Source of the DNA: Grammothele lineata
Taxonomy: Eukaryota; Basidiomycota; Agaricomycetes; Polyporales; Polyporaceae
Direction: 5' to 3'
Length of the DNA stretch: 64,000 nt
Assembly: GCA_002150815.3 (NCBI GenBank)
Contig: NDFF03000201.1
Coordinates: 1 to 64,000, forward strand
Position 1 is the first letter of the stretch; every line of letters starts with the position of its first letter. The translations under genes were made by a program, and so were the position numbers. This document shows positions 43,312 through 55,773 of this stretch, in pieces. The notes below the pieces were generated by a model that searched no databases, was not told where the DNA came from, and saw only the letters and a program-made list of their open reading frames with translations.

Positions 43312-45790
43312 TCTCGACGATTGGGATACTAGTACGCTGGTGAGGAGAGACTGCTAGTACGCGAGGGTCGCGTCACGACGATGAGGGCGCTGTTGCTCCA
43401 CGACTCGTCCGCACGAAAGACACGCGCGTAAGACGTGCGCGGAAGAGTGACGGCCCGGATCCCGGAGGGACCGCCGAGCTCACCGTGCCATACTTCGCAC
43501 GTCTTTTTCTCTCATTCTCGCTGCTCTGGACCACATGTTGCAGCGCGGTGGCCCGCCTGGCGTCGTCGAAGGCTTGCTGTTCCGTGACATGCACATATCA
43601 AGTTGTCTCGGACGTCCTACAATCGAACATAATGGCCGCAGAAAGAGGCGTCTCATTCTATCGAGATTCGGGAGAACGAAGATATTGGAAGACTCAGGAA
43701 AATATTAGTACAGGAGAGTCTAAGCGAAACAAATTCACGACGAATGTTGAGCATCGTGGCAGCTACGAAACAAGCCGAGAAAGGGTCGTACCTCACGATC
43801 ACTTGCGCCGCTCTCTTCGCATACGTCCATACATTTTGGCTCTACTGGCCCGGCCAGGAGCGTTCGAAGAGATTGTCGTTGCGCCCGACGCCTAGGATGG
43901 GACGACAACCACTATGCCTAGCCCGGCGAACCCAAGCAGCAGGCTCATCCCCAAGCTCTTCCTCTCCGCCCGAGGTGAACCCCAATCTCGACCACATATC
44001 TCCAGGCTCGCCTGCGTTTCGCACACGCAGTCTCGTGCCTTCCTCCAGCCCACCGAGACTCGAGTAATTCGCACTCAACGTTGGCGCCATCTCTTCCCTT
44101 CCCTGCTCCGCTCGCGCGCAACGCTCTCGCTCCCGATCAACATTCGCCAAACTCCACCGCGCTCGTCAACGTCTCCGGGTGTCCTCTACCGAGGGCTCGT
44201 CACTTCTACGCTCGAGCGCCACCCACGCCCTGTGTAGCTGCGAACTCGTGCTCGTTCCATGTGAGGCCGGGAGCACGAGCGCGTGCAGCCCCTCGCAATC
44301 TAAGGCAGATATCGAGCGCCACGATCGTGCGCCTTGTTGGAGGTGCGAGCAGCCCCGTGGGATAACCTCGCTGCTCCGCCCGTCGAAACTCGCAACCTCA
44401 ACGGGACAGAGGAAGCGTCAAGGCAGAGAGGAGTGGGCGCGGTGAGAACGGAGCGCGAACGAGAGGAGGGAGTGATCTACAGTGCCTTGACGAGCCAACA
44501 GAGACCTGTGCGCGTACAAGAGAGAAACTAATCAGCCAGAGCGAGCGCGAGAGGACATTAGGCGACGATCTGCTGGGAAGATGGAGACATACCTGTTGAG
44601 TAGACGCTGCCCGAGATACACCACACGGCATGGATGCCCTCGGGACTCGTCTCGAGCGCAACGCGTTTGCTGCGGGGAGTGCAGTCCCTACGATGCGTGC
44701 GATCGTCGCAGTGTACTTGAGCATATAGTCCAGGGGAGCTTGATCGGCGCGATTGCTAGACTTGACGCGGACGCACGCGACAAAGTCGTGACAGCGCGAT
44801 CTTGAGCAAAACAAAAAGGAGCGCGTCAGCACTTGGAATGTATTGAGACCGGGATGTATAGGGCGAGGGGCCAGGATAGATCGAGGAGAAAGAACGTACG
44901 GCGTCTCATCACAATGCCTCCTATCGACATGTCCAGCGCAATCGTTGCCGCCGCCTGCGTGCCGGTCAGGCTTTCTCCACTCGTTCGTCCATAGCGAACA
45001 TAATTGCGGCCGTAGCTATGCCAAGCTTCCCATGGGTGTTGCTCGAAGCGTCCGGGTCCGCCGTCGTCTTCAGACGTCCCGGGAAATTTGCTGGAGTATG
45101 CGTAGATGGGGAGTATCTGAACGTTCGTATGAGATTGTACTGGACGGGATATGTCGGGGAACATGGCACACACCCGTCTCCATCTGGGCGAGTGTGAGCT
45201 GGGGCGAACGAGGGCACAGCGAACGCAGGTATGGGCCGATAGGTAGGGTATGTACTCACTGAGCACCGTTCTGCTGCCTGAATATGTCTTCCGCGACAAC
45301 GTAGTCCATCTCTTCCGTCTTCCTCGAGTGCAAGGCGTGCGCTGCCGGCCGTGTAACCAGCAAGGCACACGTGCCAACTCGAATTGCACACTACAGCATT
45401 TGGCACTGTTGGGCAGTTCGATCACTCACCGGCCTAACTGTGGCTGTTCAAGCCGTCGCCTCCCCTCTAACAAGCCCACGCCCTTCCCGTGTTCTCCTGC
45501 GATGAGTAAAGTCGTGGTAGCTTGTCCCGGGCGTACTAGCTGAAAGCATTCGAGCGTGTCATGTTCGGCCTTCATGGCGAGGCATCCGGAGCGCGCATAG
45601 ACTCAGGAATGCACAGTGTAAGATAGCGGGATCCTGTTATTGCGGATGGGTAGAAGTTGAGCGACGAGAAATAGAGAGGCTCGCGGAGGAGAGCGAGTTT
45701 CACAGAGGCGGCCCCCGATGGGGTCCCACCGGAGACTCCCGGGCCGGTGTAGTCCCGGGGTCCCGAGGCCTACACGCAAGATGAACTCCC
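43312..45790 (-). pseudogene. Decayed multi-exon family member in F-box spacer
   Basis: The longest remnant of the second repeated family, on the minus strand. One block near 45430-45580 encodes TTTLLIAGEHGKGVGLLEGRR. Another near 45265-45350 encodes TEEMDYVVAEDIFRQQNGA before a GTGAGTAC donor. A third near 44595-44670 encodes VALETSPEGIHAVWCISG and SVYSTG before GTATGTCTCC. Frames are partly broken and no full model holds. The family is not recognised; a membrane or signalling protein cannot be told apart from noise here. Confidence 0.35.
45720..45768. repeat. GC-rich dispersed element copy
   Basis: GGGGTCCCACC then ACTCCCGGGCCGG and AGTCCCGGGGTCCCGAGG, the same layout as the copies at 39700 and 48396. 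Confidence 0.7.
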
Positions 45791-45839
45791 GGACTATGGA
45801 TCATGATCGATAACCTTCCATTCCAATTCTAACCAATTC

Positions 45840-47484
45840 TAAGCGTCGAACATCGCCTCTCCAACTCAGCCACTCACTGCTCCGGTACTTGTCACTCTCG
45901 ACGTGCCAATCTTCCTCTCGCAATCCTTCTCCCCACAAGTCCTCGTCTGGGCCAACGCGGACGCCCCGACGTACTTCACCACCCCAGCCTCCTCGAACGC
46001 CTCGCGCACGCCCGCAGCCCGCTCTTACCATCCGGGCTCCGCGCCGTCCTCAGGGTCGCGCACCGTCTGCAACATCAGCGAGGCGAGTGTGCACCCCGCT
46101 CGTGCGCGTTCTGCGAGCACACGCGCACCCACGCGCACCCACGCGCACCGTCCCGTCAGGCTGATCCTTTCCATGCTCGAGCGCTACACGCGCACTACCT
46201 CAGATTCGCGTTCTTCCCTAGCGCGCGCCCGAGTGCTCTCGAGTCCCCTCGCCCAAGACGGACCACGAGCTCCTCGAGGTTTGACAGCTTCAGGATGCAG
46301 GCGAGGACCCACGCGCGCCGGTCTCCCGTGGGGTAGACGCATGACGTGCAGAGTGTGGTGAGTGCGGCGAGCGACGCGGGGCGAGAGCGAAGTAGGTAAA
46401 AGAGCTAGCGCTTGAGGCAGTTGGTCGTCCCATGGGGTGCGTTGTGGACGATGCTGTGGACGGTTGCGAAGAGTCCGCCGAAGTCGGAGGCAGGAGGAGA
46501 GGGCGGCGGGAGGATGCGATGGATGCGGAGGTGAACACTAAGGACGTGCTGTCCGCGAACATGCGCACGTCGAGGAATGGGAGGATGTAGGACACGTATA
46601 GGAACGCGCTCGCGAAGGTGGGAGAGCGGAGACGGGGGAGCGCGACGGGAAGCCAGTAGTCGGGCAGGGAGTTCATGGACTTGATACGCGAGACATTAAG
46701 TCCCGCGAGCTCGAGGTGCCCGAGCTTCGGCGTGCGGGTGAGGAGCGCAGCGACGGTCCAAAGAGAATCTTCCGAGCTATTATTTCGATATTTGGCCGAG
46801 AGGAAGAGATGAGCGAGATTGGACAAGTGATTTAGGTGGAAATGCGGGCCCTCAAGGCCAGACATGGCGAGCGCTTCGAGCCGCGACACACGAGAGCGAA
46901 AGAGATGCGTAAAGACGTCCGGAAAGGCGAGCCAGCTGTGCGCGACGGTGGCATCGGGAGACTCCAGGAACCATGTGCCCTCTTCAAACAACCGAGACAA
47001 CACAAACCCAGTTTCTATGACGTCGAGCGAGCGCACGCGCGGGAGGATTGTGTAGCTCATCGAGAGGGAAAGAGTGAACTTGAAGAACTCGACGCGCTCG
47101 CTGAAAGCCTCCAGATGATGCGGAATTGTGGCCGCCTGCGTGTATCTGGAAAGTAGAGGTGTTGATGGGAACGAGTCACGAGCGAGAGCAGTCGTGCGTG
47201 AGGGCGGCGGGGTTCCTTGCACACACGGCCATTGTCGGCTCTGCCCGAACTCTGGAAAGGCCGGGAGGACTGGTAAAGAGTCGTGCGGCGCTGCTGGTGA
47301 CAAACATGATAAAGACGCGAACATGGAGTTCGTCAGGAAGAAGGTCGAGGGATTTCGAGGTCGACTGTGCATGTATGGCGGTCTCGCGGACGTTGGGATC
47401 TGGATGCGCGCTCAGGTCGCGCCGACCGCGTTCATGTAGGATCTGTAGCCGAGATAAGAACACAGGTCGAAGTTCCGAGATCAC
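45840..47484 (-). pseudogene. F-box relic, subgroup 1, frameshifted
   Basis: The N-terminal part (LDLLPDELHVRVFIMFV near 47350) is a diverged F-box. The middle reads LEALAMSGLEGPHF and LGHLELAGLNVSRIKSM in another frame. The C-terminus near 45850-45910 reads DEDLWGEGLREEDWHVES in a third frame, where intact genes have DEDLLGAGPREEDWYVEG. Several frameshifts and a lost stop codon separate the parts. The order and spacing match the intact gene at 52696-54366. Confidence 0.8.
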
Positions 47485-48946
47485 TGAGCGATCAGGTGTA
47501 TATGAAAGAAACGATGAGGATGGCTCGAGAGTATCGAAGCTTGTTGAGCACTTACGCGTTCTCGAACGTGCTACATTAGTATCCTAGTCGCACTTCACCA
47601 ACTTTCCATGGATGAGCGTCATGAGTGGGTTGCTCATGTCGTGCATTCGGTCATTGGGGAGGGTAGGCATGCCAGACGTGAACTCCTGGCGTTATCGTGA
47701 TGGTCCACGTCGGGGAAGCGAATCTGAAGTGGGGCCACAGTGAAAAGCTTGATCCTAACAGCAACATACCATGTAGTCGCGTGCAAGAACATTGTCGGGG
47801 GCGAAGTATGAAAGACTGAACATTAATGTGAGCAGGGTAGACGTACCTCTCAGGGACCCATCCGTCTTAGTCGCAGAGGATCGTCCGCGCAAAGCACCTT
47901 GGTAGAGTGTTTGCAGAATGCTGGGTACGACGTATTTAACGAGTCCCAGGGGATAATGACCTAATACTGCAGCGGACGGCGAGGAAGATACTTCGGGAGG
48001 GGGCCAGAGATGTATGTTAGCACTTGGCCGGTACCGATGCGAGAGATGGCAGGCGCTGAGGGGTATAGGAGACAAAGAGTACGTACACTGAGGCCTGCAG
48101 CGCCTCCCGCTGACCCCACCAACGTTGACTAGTCGCTACCACCACTCAGCCTACAGCCCGCCCTTCGCTCAGTGTTCTCCTGCGACGAATAGGGCAGCGG
48201 CGGCATAGATGAAGTCAGTGGCGTTTGAACGCGTCCGTCTCTGGCCTTCCGAGCTGGCTGAAACATGTGTAGGAAGAGAGTATCAGAGCAGTCGCGATGT
48301 TTCTACTTTGGAGGACTGGCGGCATCGGGACGTGGCTAGGAAGAAGGCGGGAAGTGCAGATTTAGTTGAAGGAGAGCCGTCTGAGACGGCGCGACGGGGT
48401 CCTGCGCAGGACTCCCGGGCCGGGTAGTTCCGGGGTCCGTACCCACTGGGCACTTGTCCAGGCCAGGCCCTCTCAAATTTCGTCGCTCTTTCTTCCCTAG
48501 ACGCCCCCCTCAAACGATTTGGACGCGTGCGCGAGCGAGCGCGTGTTGTGATAGCAATCTGGCATTGTGCAGGCTAGAACATGATGAAGAGACCGTGTAG
48601 AATCTGTCTGGTACGTCTCGTCCCTTACGTTGCGGCTACAACGCTCGCACGTTCGCGCGTATTACATTTAGTCGCGAGCGCGATGTAATGATAACCTCGA
48701 ATCTTACCTCCTCTGTGCTCGACGACACCTCCGCCATCACGGAGACGTACCAGTCTGAACAGGCTCCGGTGGACACCCTCGACGCCAGAGCCCTCAGGCT
48801 CATGGCTCGGCTTCGAACTCACCCCGTGGCTCTCACGTTCTCACGTTTGACATCGCACGTGTAGACCCGGTATTCATATTTTGTGTCTGTAAAAGAGAAT
48901 AGCACTCTCCCTTGAGCACCGTACATCCGTGATCCTATCGCTTGTC
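47485..48946. other. Spacer with decayed blocks and a GC-rich element
   Basis: No gene supported. A minus-strand remnant with ALFVAGEH near 48190 and the marker CTCCTGCGACGAATAGG (48179) belong to the repeated spacer family; a donor-like GTACGTC lies near 47840 (minus strand). A GC-rich element is at 48396-48440. Confidence 0.45.
48396..48440. repeat. GC-rich dispersed element copy
   Basis: GGGGTCC, then ACTCCCGGGCCGGG and TAGTTCCGGGGTCC, the clearest copy of the family. Two GGGGTCC direct repeats flank a near-palindromic CCCGGGCCGGG centre. Confidence 0.75.
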
Positions 48947-51031
48947 ATGCCCTCAGACACCGACGGTACCCCTAACTACACGCTTCTTGAAGATACATTG
49001 GCGAAATTCGAGATCGAGATTCGGGATCGATGCTCTGTGCTTAAGTCAGTATCCTTCCGAACCTTGTCTCGATTACCATCTCACACGCATACTCTCGGTA
49101 GTCCTCGCGAGGTACATCCTACTCCGATCTTTGAACGCACTAGTTGTCCTCATCCGGTGAATCTCCTACAGTTACATTCTACCGAGGGCGCACTCGGGGA
49201 CTTCCATCGATCCGCCGTCGCGTATATCCGTAGGAGGATCAACAGCTTAGCTCTGCCCAATGCCCTGCTCCCGGACGAGATACTCGCTATCATATTCAAA
49301 CTCTCAGTGGACTCCGCAGATCAACAATCTCCCACTCGTGCTGTACCCAAATCGGACCACCACCCCAATCTCATAGCGCATCCGGGGCCGATTCGAGTAC
49401 CAACCGGCCAAGTCGTATCCATCTCCCATGTATGCAGGCGCTGGAGGGCGGTCTCCCTTGCGTGCCCGTTCCTCTGGACGCGTGTCGACTGCCACAACTC
49501 CTATCAGTTCTCCACCTTCTGCGACCGGGCGCAGTCTCTTCCCCTTTCTCTTCTCATCAACACCTCTGACGCCGCTAGTATGGGCATTCGGAGTAGTGAT
49601 GACTCTGGCACAGACGAAGCTATCGAGGAATGCGTCTCTAAGCTCGGAGCGCGTCTCTGCAGATTAGATATTGTCGAGTCCTTTTCCAATTACACTAACC
49701 GGGCATCGGAATTTCCGAGATGGTTGGGCCGCATGCGTCTAGAGAGGCAGCTGCAGTGTGTTACCGTGTCACTCATTGGTCCCCGCTCGCCACACGAGTG
49801 GCAGACTCCTACAGAATTCATCCTATTCGATCAGAAATCGGAACTGCCTACTCAAGTTGACAGACTGGAGGCGCTGTCTATCTGCGGAATCCGCGCGTGG
49901 GTCCCAACAAACCATTTCCCCGCTCTCACACATCTCTTCCTTTCCTTCGAACGCACGGCCAGCTTTTCACGTTTTGATCTCCTACTCAAGGTCCTCTCTC
50001 ACACTCCTTCTCTCGAGATCTGCCACTTTTCCGATGTGAAGTGCTGGACGGATATTCCGGAAACCATCTATAACGCATGGCCAGGACCTATATCACTCCC
50101 CTACCTCAAACTGATGGGCTTCTTCCGCTGCACGCACGAAATATTGTTCATCTTGCCAAGACTTGCTCTTCCACAGATCTCCGTCGTCAGAGCGAGAGAT
50201 ATGACAATACATCGACACCCACCACTCCCTCCGTTGTTCGGAATACTTGATACGCTGCAACACCCATCGAGCATCTACGCCCAAACAATCCAGATGATAT
50301 CGTCGGTGCATTTGGTGATTGAGGGTGTCTCTTCTGGTATCTGGATCGAAGGGGCCTCAACAGGCAGGAATGCAGCAACAGATTGGCTGCATAGCACCCT
50401 TATACGTTCTCTAGCCACTCCTTTCCCTTCTCATTTGACGAGATGTGTCCTCGATGTGGACACCCAAGATCTTGGACCTCTCCTAACTTTTGTGACGAGC
50501 ATGCCGCTCCTCGAGGAGCTCCATCTTCGCTTCCCGATTCCCTGGAATGGCAATAAACACACTCACATTAACGCCCCCGCTGTGCTCAAAGCTGTGACGC
50601 AATTCTGCAACGCCTTCACGCCTCACTCCCGTACAGGAGAGACGTCCACACATGCCGATATGATCTCCCCTTTCCTACACACTCTCGGGATTGGCATGAG
50701 GATCAACTTAACGCCGACCGCGAACGGTTCTGAGGACCCCGCGACAGTACTCATTCGCCTGCTTGAGGGCATGCTTTCCGCGCGCGCTGCAGCCGGGCGT
50801 CGCGTGCGAGTTTTCTCCGTGCAGCTCACCGATATGCCCACGGCACGCGGAGAGGACGGGTCATGGATGGAAAGAGGGCTGGCACAGTTGACGAAACTCG
50901 CGGAGCATGTTGACGAGTTGAACGTCATCCCACCAGACAGGCCGTTCTACAAGGAGTTCGAGGTTCGGGATATGTGGCGAGTCGAAGGCGAAGAGAAGTA
51001 CTGGGATCTGCTGGCGGAGCATCGTGTGTAG
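48947..51031 (+). CDS. F-box protein E (subgroup 3)
   Basis: One open exon of 694 residues. ATG 48947 (MPSDTDGTPNYTLLED) is preferred over the in-frame ATG 48929 because paralogue H also starts with a short acidic MSDT-type leader. The F-box is near residues 105-145 (LPNALLPDEILAIIFKLSVD), followed by ISHVCRRWRAVSLACPFLWTRVDCH, degenerate LRRs (LEALSICGIRAWVP, FPALTHLFLSF, LEICHFSDVK) and the end WRVEGEEKYWDLLAEHR. It is the only clearly intact array member on the plus strand. An intron in the first 250 bp (GTACATCC near 49111) cannot be excluded. Confidence 0.85.
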   Translation: MPSDTDGTPNYTLLEDTLAKFEIEIRDRCSVLKSVSFRTLSRLPSHTHTLGSPREVHPTPIFERTSCPHPVNLLQLHSTEGALGDFHRSAVAYIRRRINSLALPNALLPDEILAIIFKLSVDSADQQSPTRAVPKSDHHPNLIAHPGPIRVPTGQVVSISHVCRRWRAVSLACPFLWTRVDCHNSYQFSTFCDRAQSLPLSLLINTSDAASMGIRSSDDSGTDEAIEECVSKLGARLCRLDIVESFSNYTNRASEFPRWLGRMRLERQLQCVTVSLIGPRSPHEWQTPTEFILFDQKSELPTQVDRLEALSICGIRAWVPTNHFPALTHLFLSFERTASFSRFDLLLKVLSHTPSLEICHFSDVKCWTDIPETIYNAWPGPISLPYLKLMGFFRCTHEILFILPRLALPQISVVRARDMTIHRHPPLPPLFGILDTLQHPSSIYAQTIQMISSVHLVIEGVSSGIWIEGASTGRNAATDWLHSTLIRSLATPFPSHLTRCVLDVDTQDLGPLLTFVTSMPLLEELHLRFPIPWNGNKHTHINAPAVLKAVTQFCNAFTPHSRTGETSTHADMISPFLHTLGIGMRINLTPTANGSEDPATVLIRLLEGMLSARAAAGRRVRVFSVQLTDMPTARGEDGSWMERGLAQLTKLAEHVDELNVIPPDRPFYKEFEVRDMWRVEGEEKYWDLLAEHRV

Positions 51032-52695
51032 GACTACAAAGCTATGATATTCGCGTACGCGTGGTCGCTGTTCGCGAGTGGTGACAGCCTGTTAGTCGAA
51101 CTCGAGGATGCTTGGTCGTCGTCGTAGGGAAAACTGTCGCTCTCATTCATAGATGCGACGAAATATATGGCTTCCAGCGTTCGGAGCTTGTGTACATGAC
51201 GCCGCGATAACACCAGCATGCGCGAGGCGGCACTAATCCAAACAGGTCGGCCGTTTCGTGAAGACTCCGGGAGGTTACCGCGCCCAGCCTAAACCAGCAA
51301 TAGCATTGAACACAATGTGAAGAACATGGGAACGAGGGCTTTGAGGGAGTTGACACGACTGCGGACGGTGTGGCAGACCGTGCGCAACGATGCCATCGCA
51401 CGCTGACACTTCGAACTTGTAATGTGTCAAATTGAAGGCTTCATCTCGATAGGGGAGCGCGAAATTTACCATAACACGTGCCATAGAATAGTGGATCTTG
51501 CCCTTTGCCCTAGAGGAATGGCTCCTAGTCTTGACGGAACGGCGAGCGGTCGCGTCATACGTGCGGCGGGACCGGCATGTCTGACTACAGCGATTAACTC
51601 CTGTTCAAGGTCAATAAGCGTACCGCAGGAATGCAGGAAAGTCGCTCAACGTACAGCCTATATACTGACAGCAGAGACGTATGACCTGGAACGATCGTCC
51701 TGGACACCGCTTCCCGATTGCGTACGCGCGATAAAGGGTGAGGACGTTATGCTTACTGGAGGCGGGAACACTAGGCTACGCCTATGCGGAATCAGTGGAC
51801 CTTCTTGCGCCGGCGTAAGAAATCCCTACTGATCTCGAGAAGATTGCGTTGAAACCATCGGGGAACTATGTGCTGCTTCAGTACGATGCGCGCGCGCGCG
51901 AGTAGATGGGGCTCCGTAGGAGGTGCAGCGGGGACTTCTGCACCACACACCGGGGGCACTGCACGCGATGAACGGAAGCCCTTACTTTGAATGGCACTTG
52001 AGTGTACGAGCAGAGAGGTCTGGAAGCACGCCTGCGAGCAGATAAGAGGCACGTCCAAAACCGTGAGCGGACACTAGATCAACGATGACTGCCACTCCGA
52101 GACGAGTACATACGCACCTGGAGCTGCTAGTCTATACCCATTCAGTTTTCCTCCGATATTCTGCATTCACACATCCCTATCTGTGTGCCGTGACGGAATC
52201 TCGAGCCCTCGACGCGGTGTCACGTTCACTGGAGACTAGTTCCTTAAAGATAGCGATCGCGCGAACAGGCCTAAGCTTGCAGTTGGGCGATGCTCCTGAG
52301 CCAGGCGATGAGGAGGTGAGAGACACAATCTATGGGAAGCTCAGAGGAAGTCGTGACAAGGCAGGAACTTGACGGAAGAGGTTGGGGTCAAGAGCTGTCG
52401 ATTCGTCTGACGGTCTAACTCTGAGCGAGAGAGATAATTGAGCGGGCCGGTCCGGCCACGTGGCAAGTTGACGTCATTCATTTGACTCACGGCGCATTAA
52501 CGCTGCCAGGCGGCTTCAAGCTTGCGCGCATATTCTGTCAGCATCTTGAATGCGTCTAGAGGTGGCTTCCTGAGTTTCTCACTCGCGCATGGTCCGTGAC
52601 TGAGATACAATACCCCGCCGCTTGAGCGGGGAAGGTGTACAGACTTATGAACGGAGCCTTACGCCGGGTACAACCGAGTGCGCGAACCCCACACC
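51032..52695. other. Spacer without supported gene
   Basis: Only short frames of mixed composition are present, for example 52085-52372 (+), which has no recognisable domain. No GC-rich element or palindrome is seen. Confidence 0.45.
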
Positions 52696-54366
52696 TCACC
52701 GCAACCACTCGCAACTCCAATACTTCTCCTCACCTTCGACATACCAGTCCTCCTCCCTTGGTCCAGCGCCCAACAGATCCTCATCCAGTTCAACGAACTC
52801 AAACTTCTCAACATGCTTCGCGACCCCAGCCGCTTCAGACGCCTCGCGCACGCCCGCGGCCCACTCGTCCCACTCCCTCGCCCCATCCTCCAGCTCACGT
52901 ACCAACTGCACCATCAGCTCTTCCAACTGAGCACCCTCGCACGCGCGCTTTCCGAGCGCCATCGCGATCCCGCGTACCGCATCTCCCACCGGGGGTTCGT
53001 CGCGCCCACGTTCGAGCACCACGCAGACCTTGCGTAGCTTCGGGCTCACACCCGCCCCAAGCGACGGAATGAGCGCACGGAGCGCGCCTCCATCAAGACG
53101 GATCCAGAGCTTTTCGAGGTGTGGGAGCGACGGGATACCCATCAGGGTTGAGCGGCGCGTGCGTTCGTCGCCCTTTTTGATAGATAAACGGAGCGTAGTG
53201 ATCGCGTCGAGCGTAGTAGGGCGGTGGTGTAGGAGGTAAAAGAGGAGAAATTGCAGGCAGTCGACTGTATAGAACGTGTCGCGCTCGATACCGTGCACGG
53301 TCGCGAGGAGCCCACCGAAGTCTGAGGAGGGAGCCGGGGCGCCGGACGAGGAAGCGGAGGCGGAGGCAGAAGCGGAGGCGAGCACGAAAGACGTGCTGTT
53401 CCCGGACGTGCGCACGTCAAGGAGCGTCGCGCGCTGGAGGAATGGCACATCCCAGATCGGCAGGAGCCACCCGTCCTCGAAGGGCGTGACATTCATCCGG
53501 ATCCGGACCGTGTCTGGAATATCGAGGAACGGGATGATCACGAACTCGTCCGGGTATGCGTTAACAAACGAGGCGGACCGGAGGCGGGGGAGTGCCACGC
53601 GAGGCTGGTATGTGGGCAGTTCGTCCATGAACTCGGTACTCGGCACGCAGAGACCGGCGAGCTGGAGGTGCTCGAGGTTGGGGGTGCGCGCGAGTAATGA
53701 AACGATGGTCTCAAAGGGGATGAGCAAGGGGCTACTTCGATATTCGGATGAGAGAAAGAGATGAGTCAGGTTTGGAAAATGGTTCGCCGGGAGATGCGGA
53801 CCCGTGAGGCCTGACAGGGCAAGCGCTCTGAGCTGCGACACGCGCGAGCGGAAGAGCAGCGTCCTGGCATCTGGAAAAGCAAGCCAGCCTTGCGCGACGC
53901 TGACGTTGAGCGACTCTAGAAGCGACGCGTCCTCATCAAACAGCCAAGACGGCGCGCTCCCAGTCTCTACAATGTCGAGAGTGCGCAAGCGCTGGAGGAG
54001 GGGACGGACGACGGCCGTCACGGATGTCTCCGCATCGGCATAGTTGACAGAGAGGGAGAGATGGTGCGACTTGGAGCGCTCGCTGAAGGCCTTGAGTTGA
54101 GCGCTGCTGTGTCCGTCGACGGGTGTCCAGATTTCAGAAGTGTCGAGGAGGATCGATCGCCAGCGTGAACAGACGTGGGTGAGCGTGATGAGATCCCGAG
54201 TGTGCACGCGCGGCCATTGTCGACCTTGCACGAGGTCGGGGAAGGCCGGGACCACCGGGGAGGGTCTGTGCAGCGCGCTGCCAGCGAGAAATAGGGTAAA
54301 CACGCGGAGCAGAAGTTCATTAGGTAGGACGTCGAGGAAGCTCAGCGGAATTGAGTTGGTGTTCAT
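52696..54366 (-). CDS. F-box protein F (subgroup 1)
   Basis: A single exon of 556 residues from ATG 54366 (MNTNSIPLSFLDVLPNELLL). The F-box is at residues 8-48, then LTHVCSRWRSILLDTSEIWTPVDGHSS. The LRR-like body (LRALALSGL, FPNLTHLFLSS, NLEHLQLAGLCVP) is close to gene A throughout. It has an Ala/Ser repeat (ASASASASS) near residue 340 absent from A. It ends GPREEDWYVEGEEKYWSC and EWLR. The upstream in-frame ATG 54468 is less likely because the MNT start is conserved in A. Confidence 0.88.
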   Translation of the reverse strand: MNTNSIPLSFLDVLPNELLLRVFTLFLAGSALHRPSPVVPAFPDLVQGRQWPRVHTRDLITLTHVCSRWRSILLDTSEIWTPVDGHSSAQLKAFSERSKSHHLSLSVNYADAETSVTAVVRPLLQRLRTLDIVETGSAPSWLFDEDASLLESLNVSVAQGWLAFPDARTLLFRSRVSQLRALALSGLTGPHLPANHFPNLTHLFLSSEYRSSPLLIPFETIVSLLARTPNLEHLQLAGLCVPSTEFMDELPTYQPRVALPRLRSASFVNAYPDEFVIIPFLDIPDTVRIRMNVTPFEDGWLLPIWDVPFLQRATLLDVRTSGNSTSFVLASASASASASSSGAPAPSSDFGGLLATVHGIERDTFYTVDCLQFLLFYLLHHRPTTLDAITTLRLSIKKGDERTRRSTLMGIPSLPHLEKLWIRLDGGALRALIPSLGAGVSPKLRKVCVVLERGRDEPPVGDAVRGIAMALGKRACEGAQLEELMVQLVRELEDGAREWDEWAAGVREASEAAGVAKHVEKFEFVELDEDLLGAGPREEDWYVEGEEKYWSCEWLR

Positions 54367-55773
54367 AGTGCCTTCGCGAGGACCGGGGAGTGGTAGACGG
54401 ATGCTTTTCTGGCTGCCTTCAAGTAGTATCTGCAGCCGTGGGGAACACGCTCGACGGTGTTTCGGCATTACTGCGGGATCAAGTGCGAGTCAGTGAGGCG
54501 ATGGGGGCGGGACTTGGAGATCACTTACGTGTCGTGCGGTACCCTTTACAGCACACAGCCTCAGAGAACGACGAGGGGACAGAGACAGCACGCGAACGTG
54601 CTGTACCCGCGTATGCATGTTCTGACTCACTACCTCCTCGAGGCAGTTTCTTTTAGATGGGTTCCCGCGCTGTGCTGTACGCTGGGTTGCTTGCGGTGCG
54701 CATGCAGACTCGAAGCGAGGTCGAAACGCCGGGCGTGGAATGTTGCTGCGCGCGTCGTCGTGATAGAACGGATGATACTATGAAGAGTTATACGACGCGT
54801 ACGGGTACTTGGTCAGCTGTAGGACATGCGAGAGCCCGAACAGTATCGCGGAAGGGTATACATACCTCTGGAATCTCTTCTGACTCTGTTGCTAAAGTGT
54901 ATGCTGCAGGGGAAACCAAACGAGTACTTTCGCAGTGTGGCGGGCTGCGAGACTTGAAACAGAGTTCTCGTGAATGAGTGTCCCGTCGACTGAGGGCAAT
55001 CGGGTCGAGGCATTCATTTCGGATATGTCAATGAGGGATATGATGTGTACGGTCGCGCAGATTGGGGTGGGCAGCATCGAACTTGTTGACATGACCAGAA
55101 GAGCGTATCTGCAGCTCGACACTCAGTGTTCAAGACGGTGTTATGAGAAAATAACGTACATCCTTCGAGACTCTCGTCAATCCCATCCGCCGTGTCCGGT
55201 GCGAGTCTCGCCGCAACACTATTGCCTCCATTCCGACCCAACACTCTCAGCAGTATACTCCCCACAGCTCCATGGTCGCGCTATGCCAGCTTGTAACGAT
55301 CTTGAAGGTGTTCTTGGTTGCTTTTGAGTGCATCGCTCGACATACCAACTCGACCTTCTGCAAGCCTTTACACATGCCACACAGTCGTGTGAGATCGTCT
55401 TGTACGTGGAAGATTCAGCGCAGACAAGGCACGGGAGAAGTTAGACAAGCATAGATTGAAACCATGACGGAGAACAGAGAGGATCAAGCTCGCTGGAAGT
55501 ATCGGACCTCAGGCGTTCGCGTCAAGGCTGCGAGAGTTCCGGGGTCCTTAAGGTGTTCCCGGGGTCCTGACACCGACTCTCAGTTGCTCCGACTCACTCG
55601 TTGAAGTCATTCGACCTCATATAACATTGAAGTTTGAGGATTCATTTCATCACATCTCTTCGTGAATTTTTGCTGGATACTTGCGCACGCCCGTTACCAT
55701 TGCTGCTGACCCTGTGTACAAGGAGAGATATCCGGTGACAAGGTACTATGGGTACTACTGAAGGTACGTACTA
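54367..55773. other. Spacer without supported gene
   Basis: Only short frames are seen, none with a domain. A partial GC-rich element (two TTCCGGGGTCCT units) is at 55534-55570. Confidence 0.45.
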
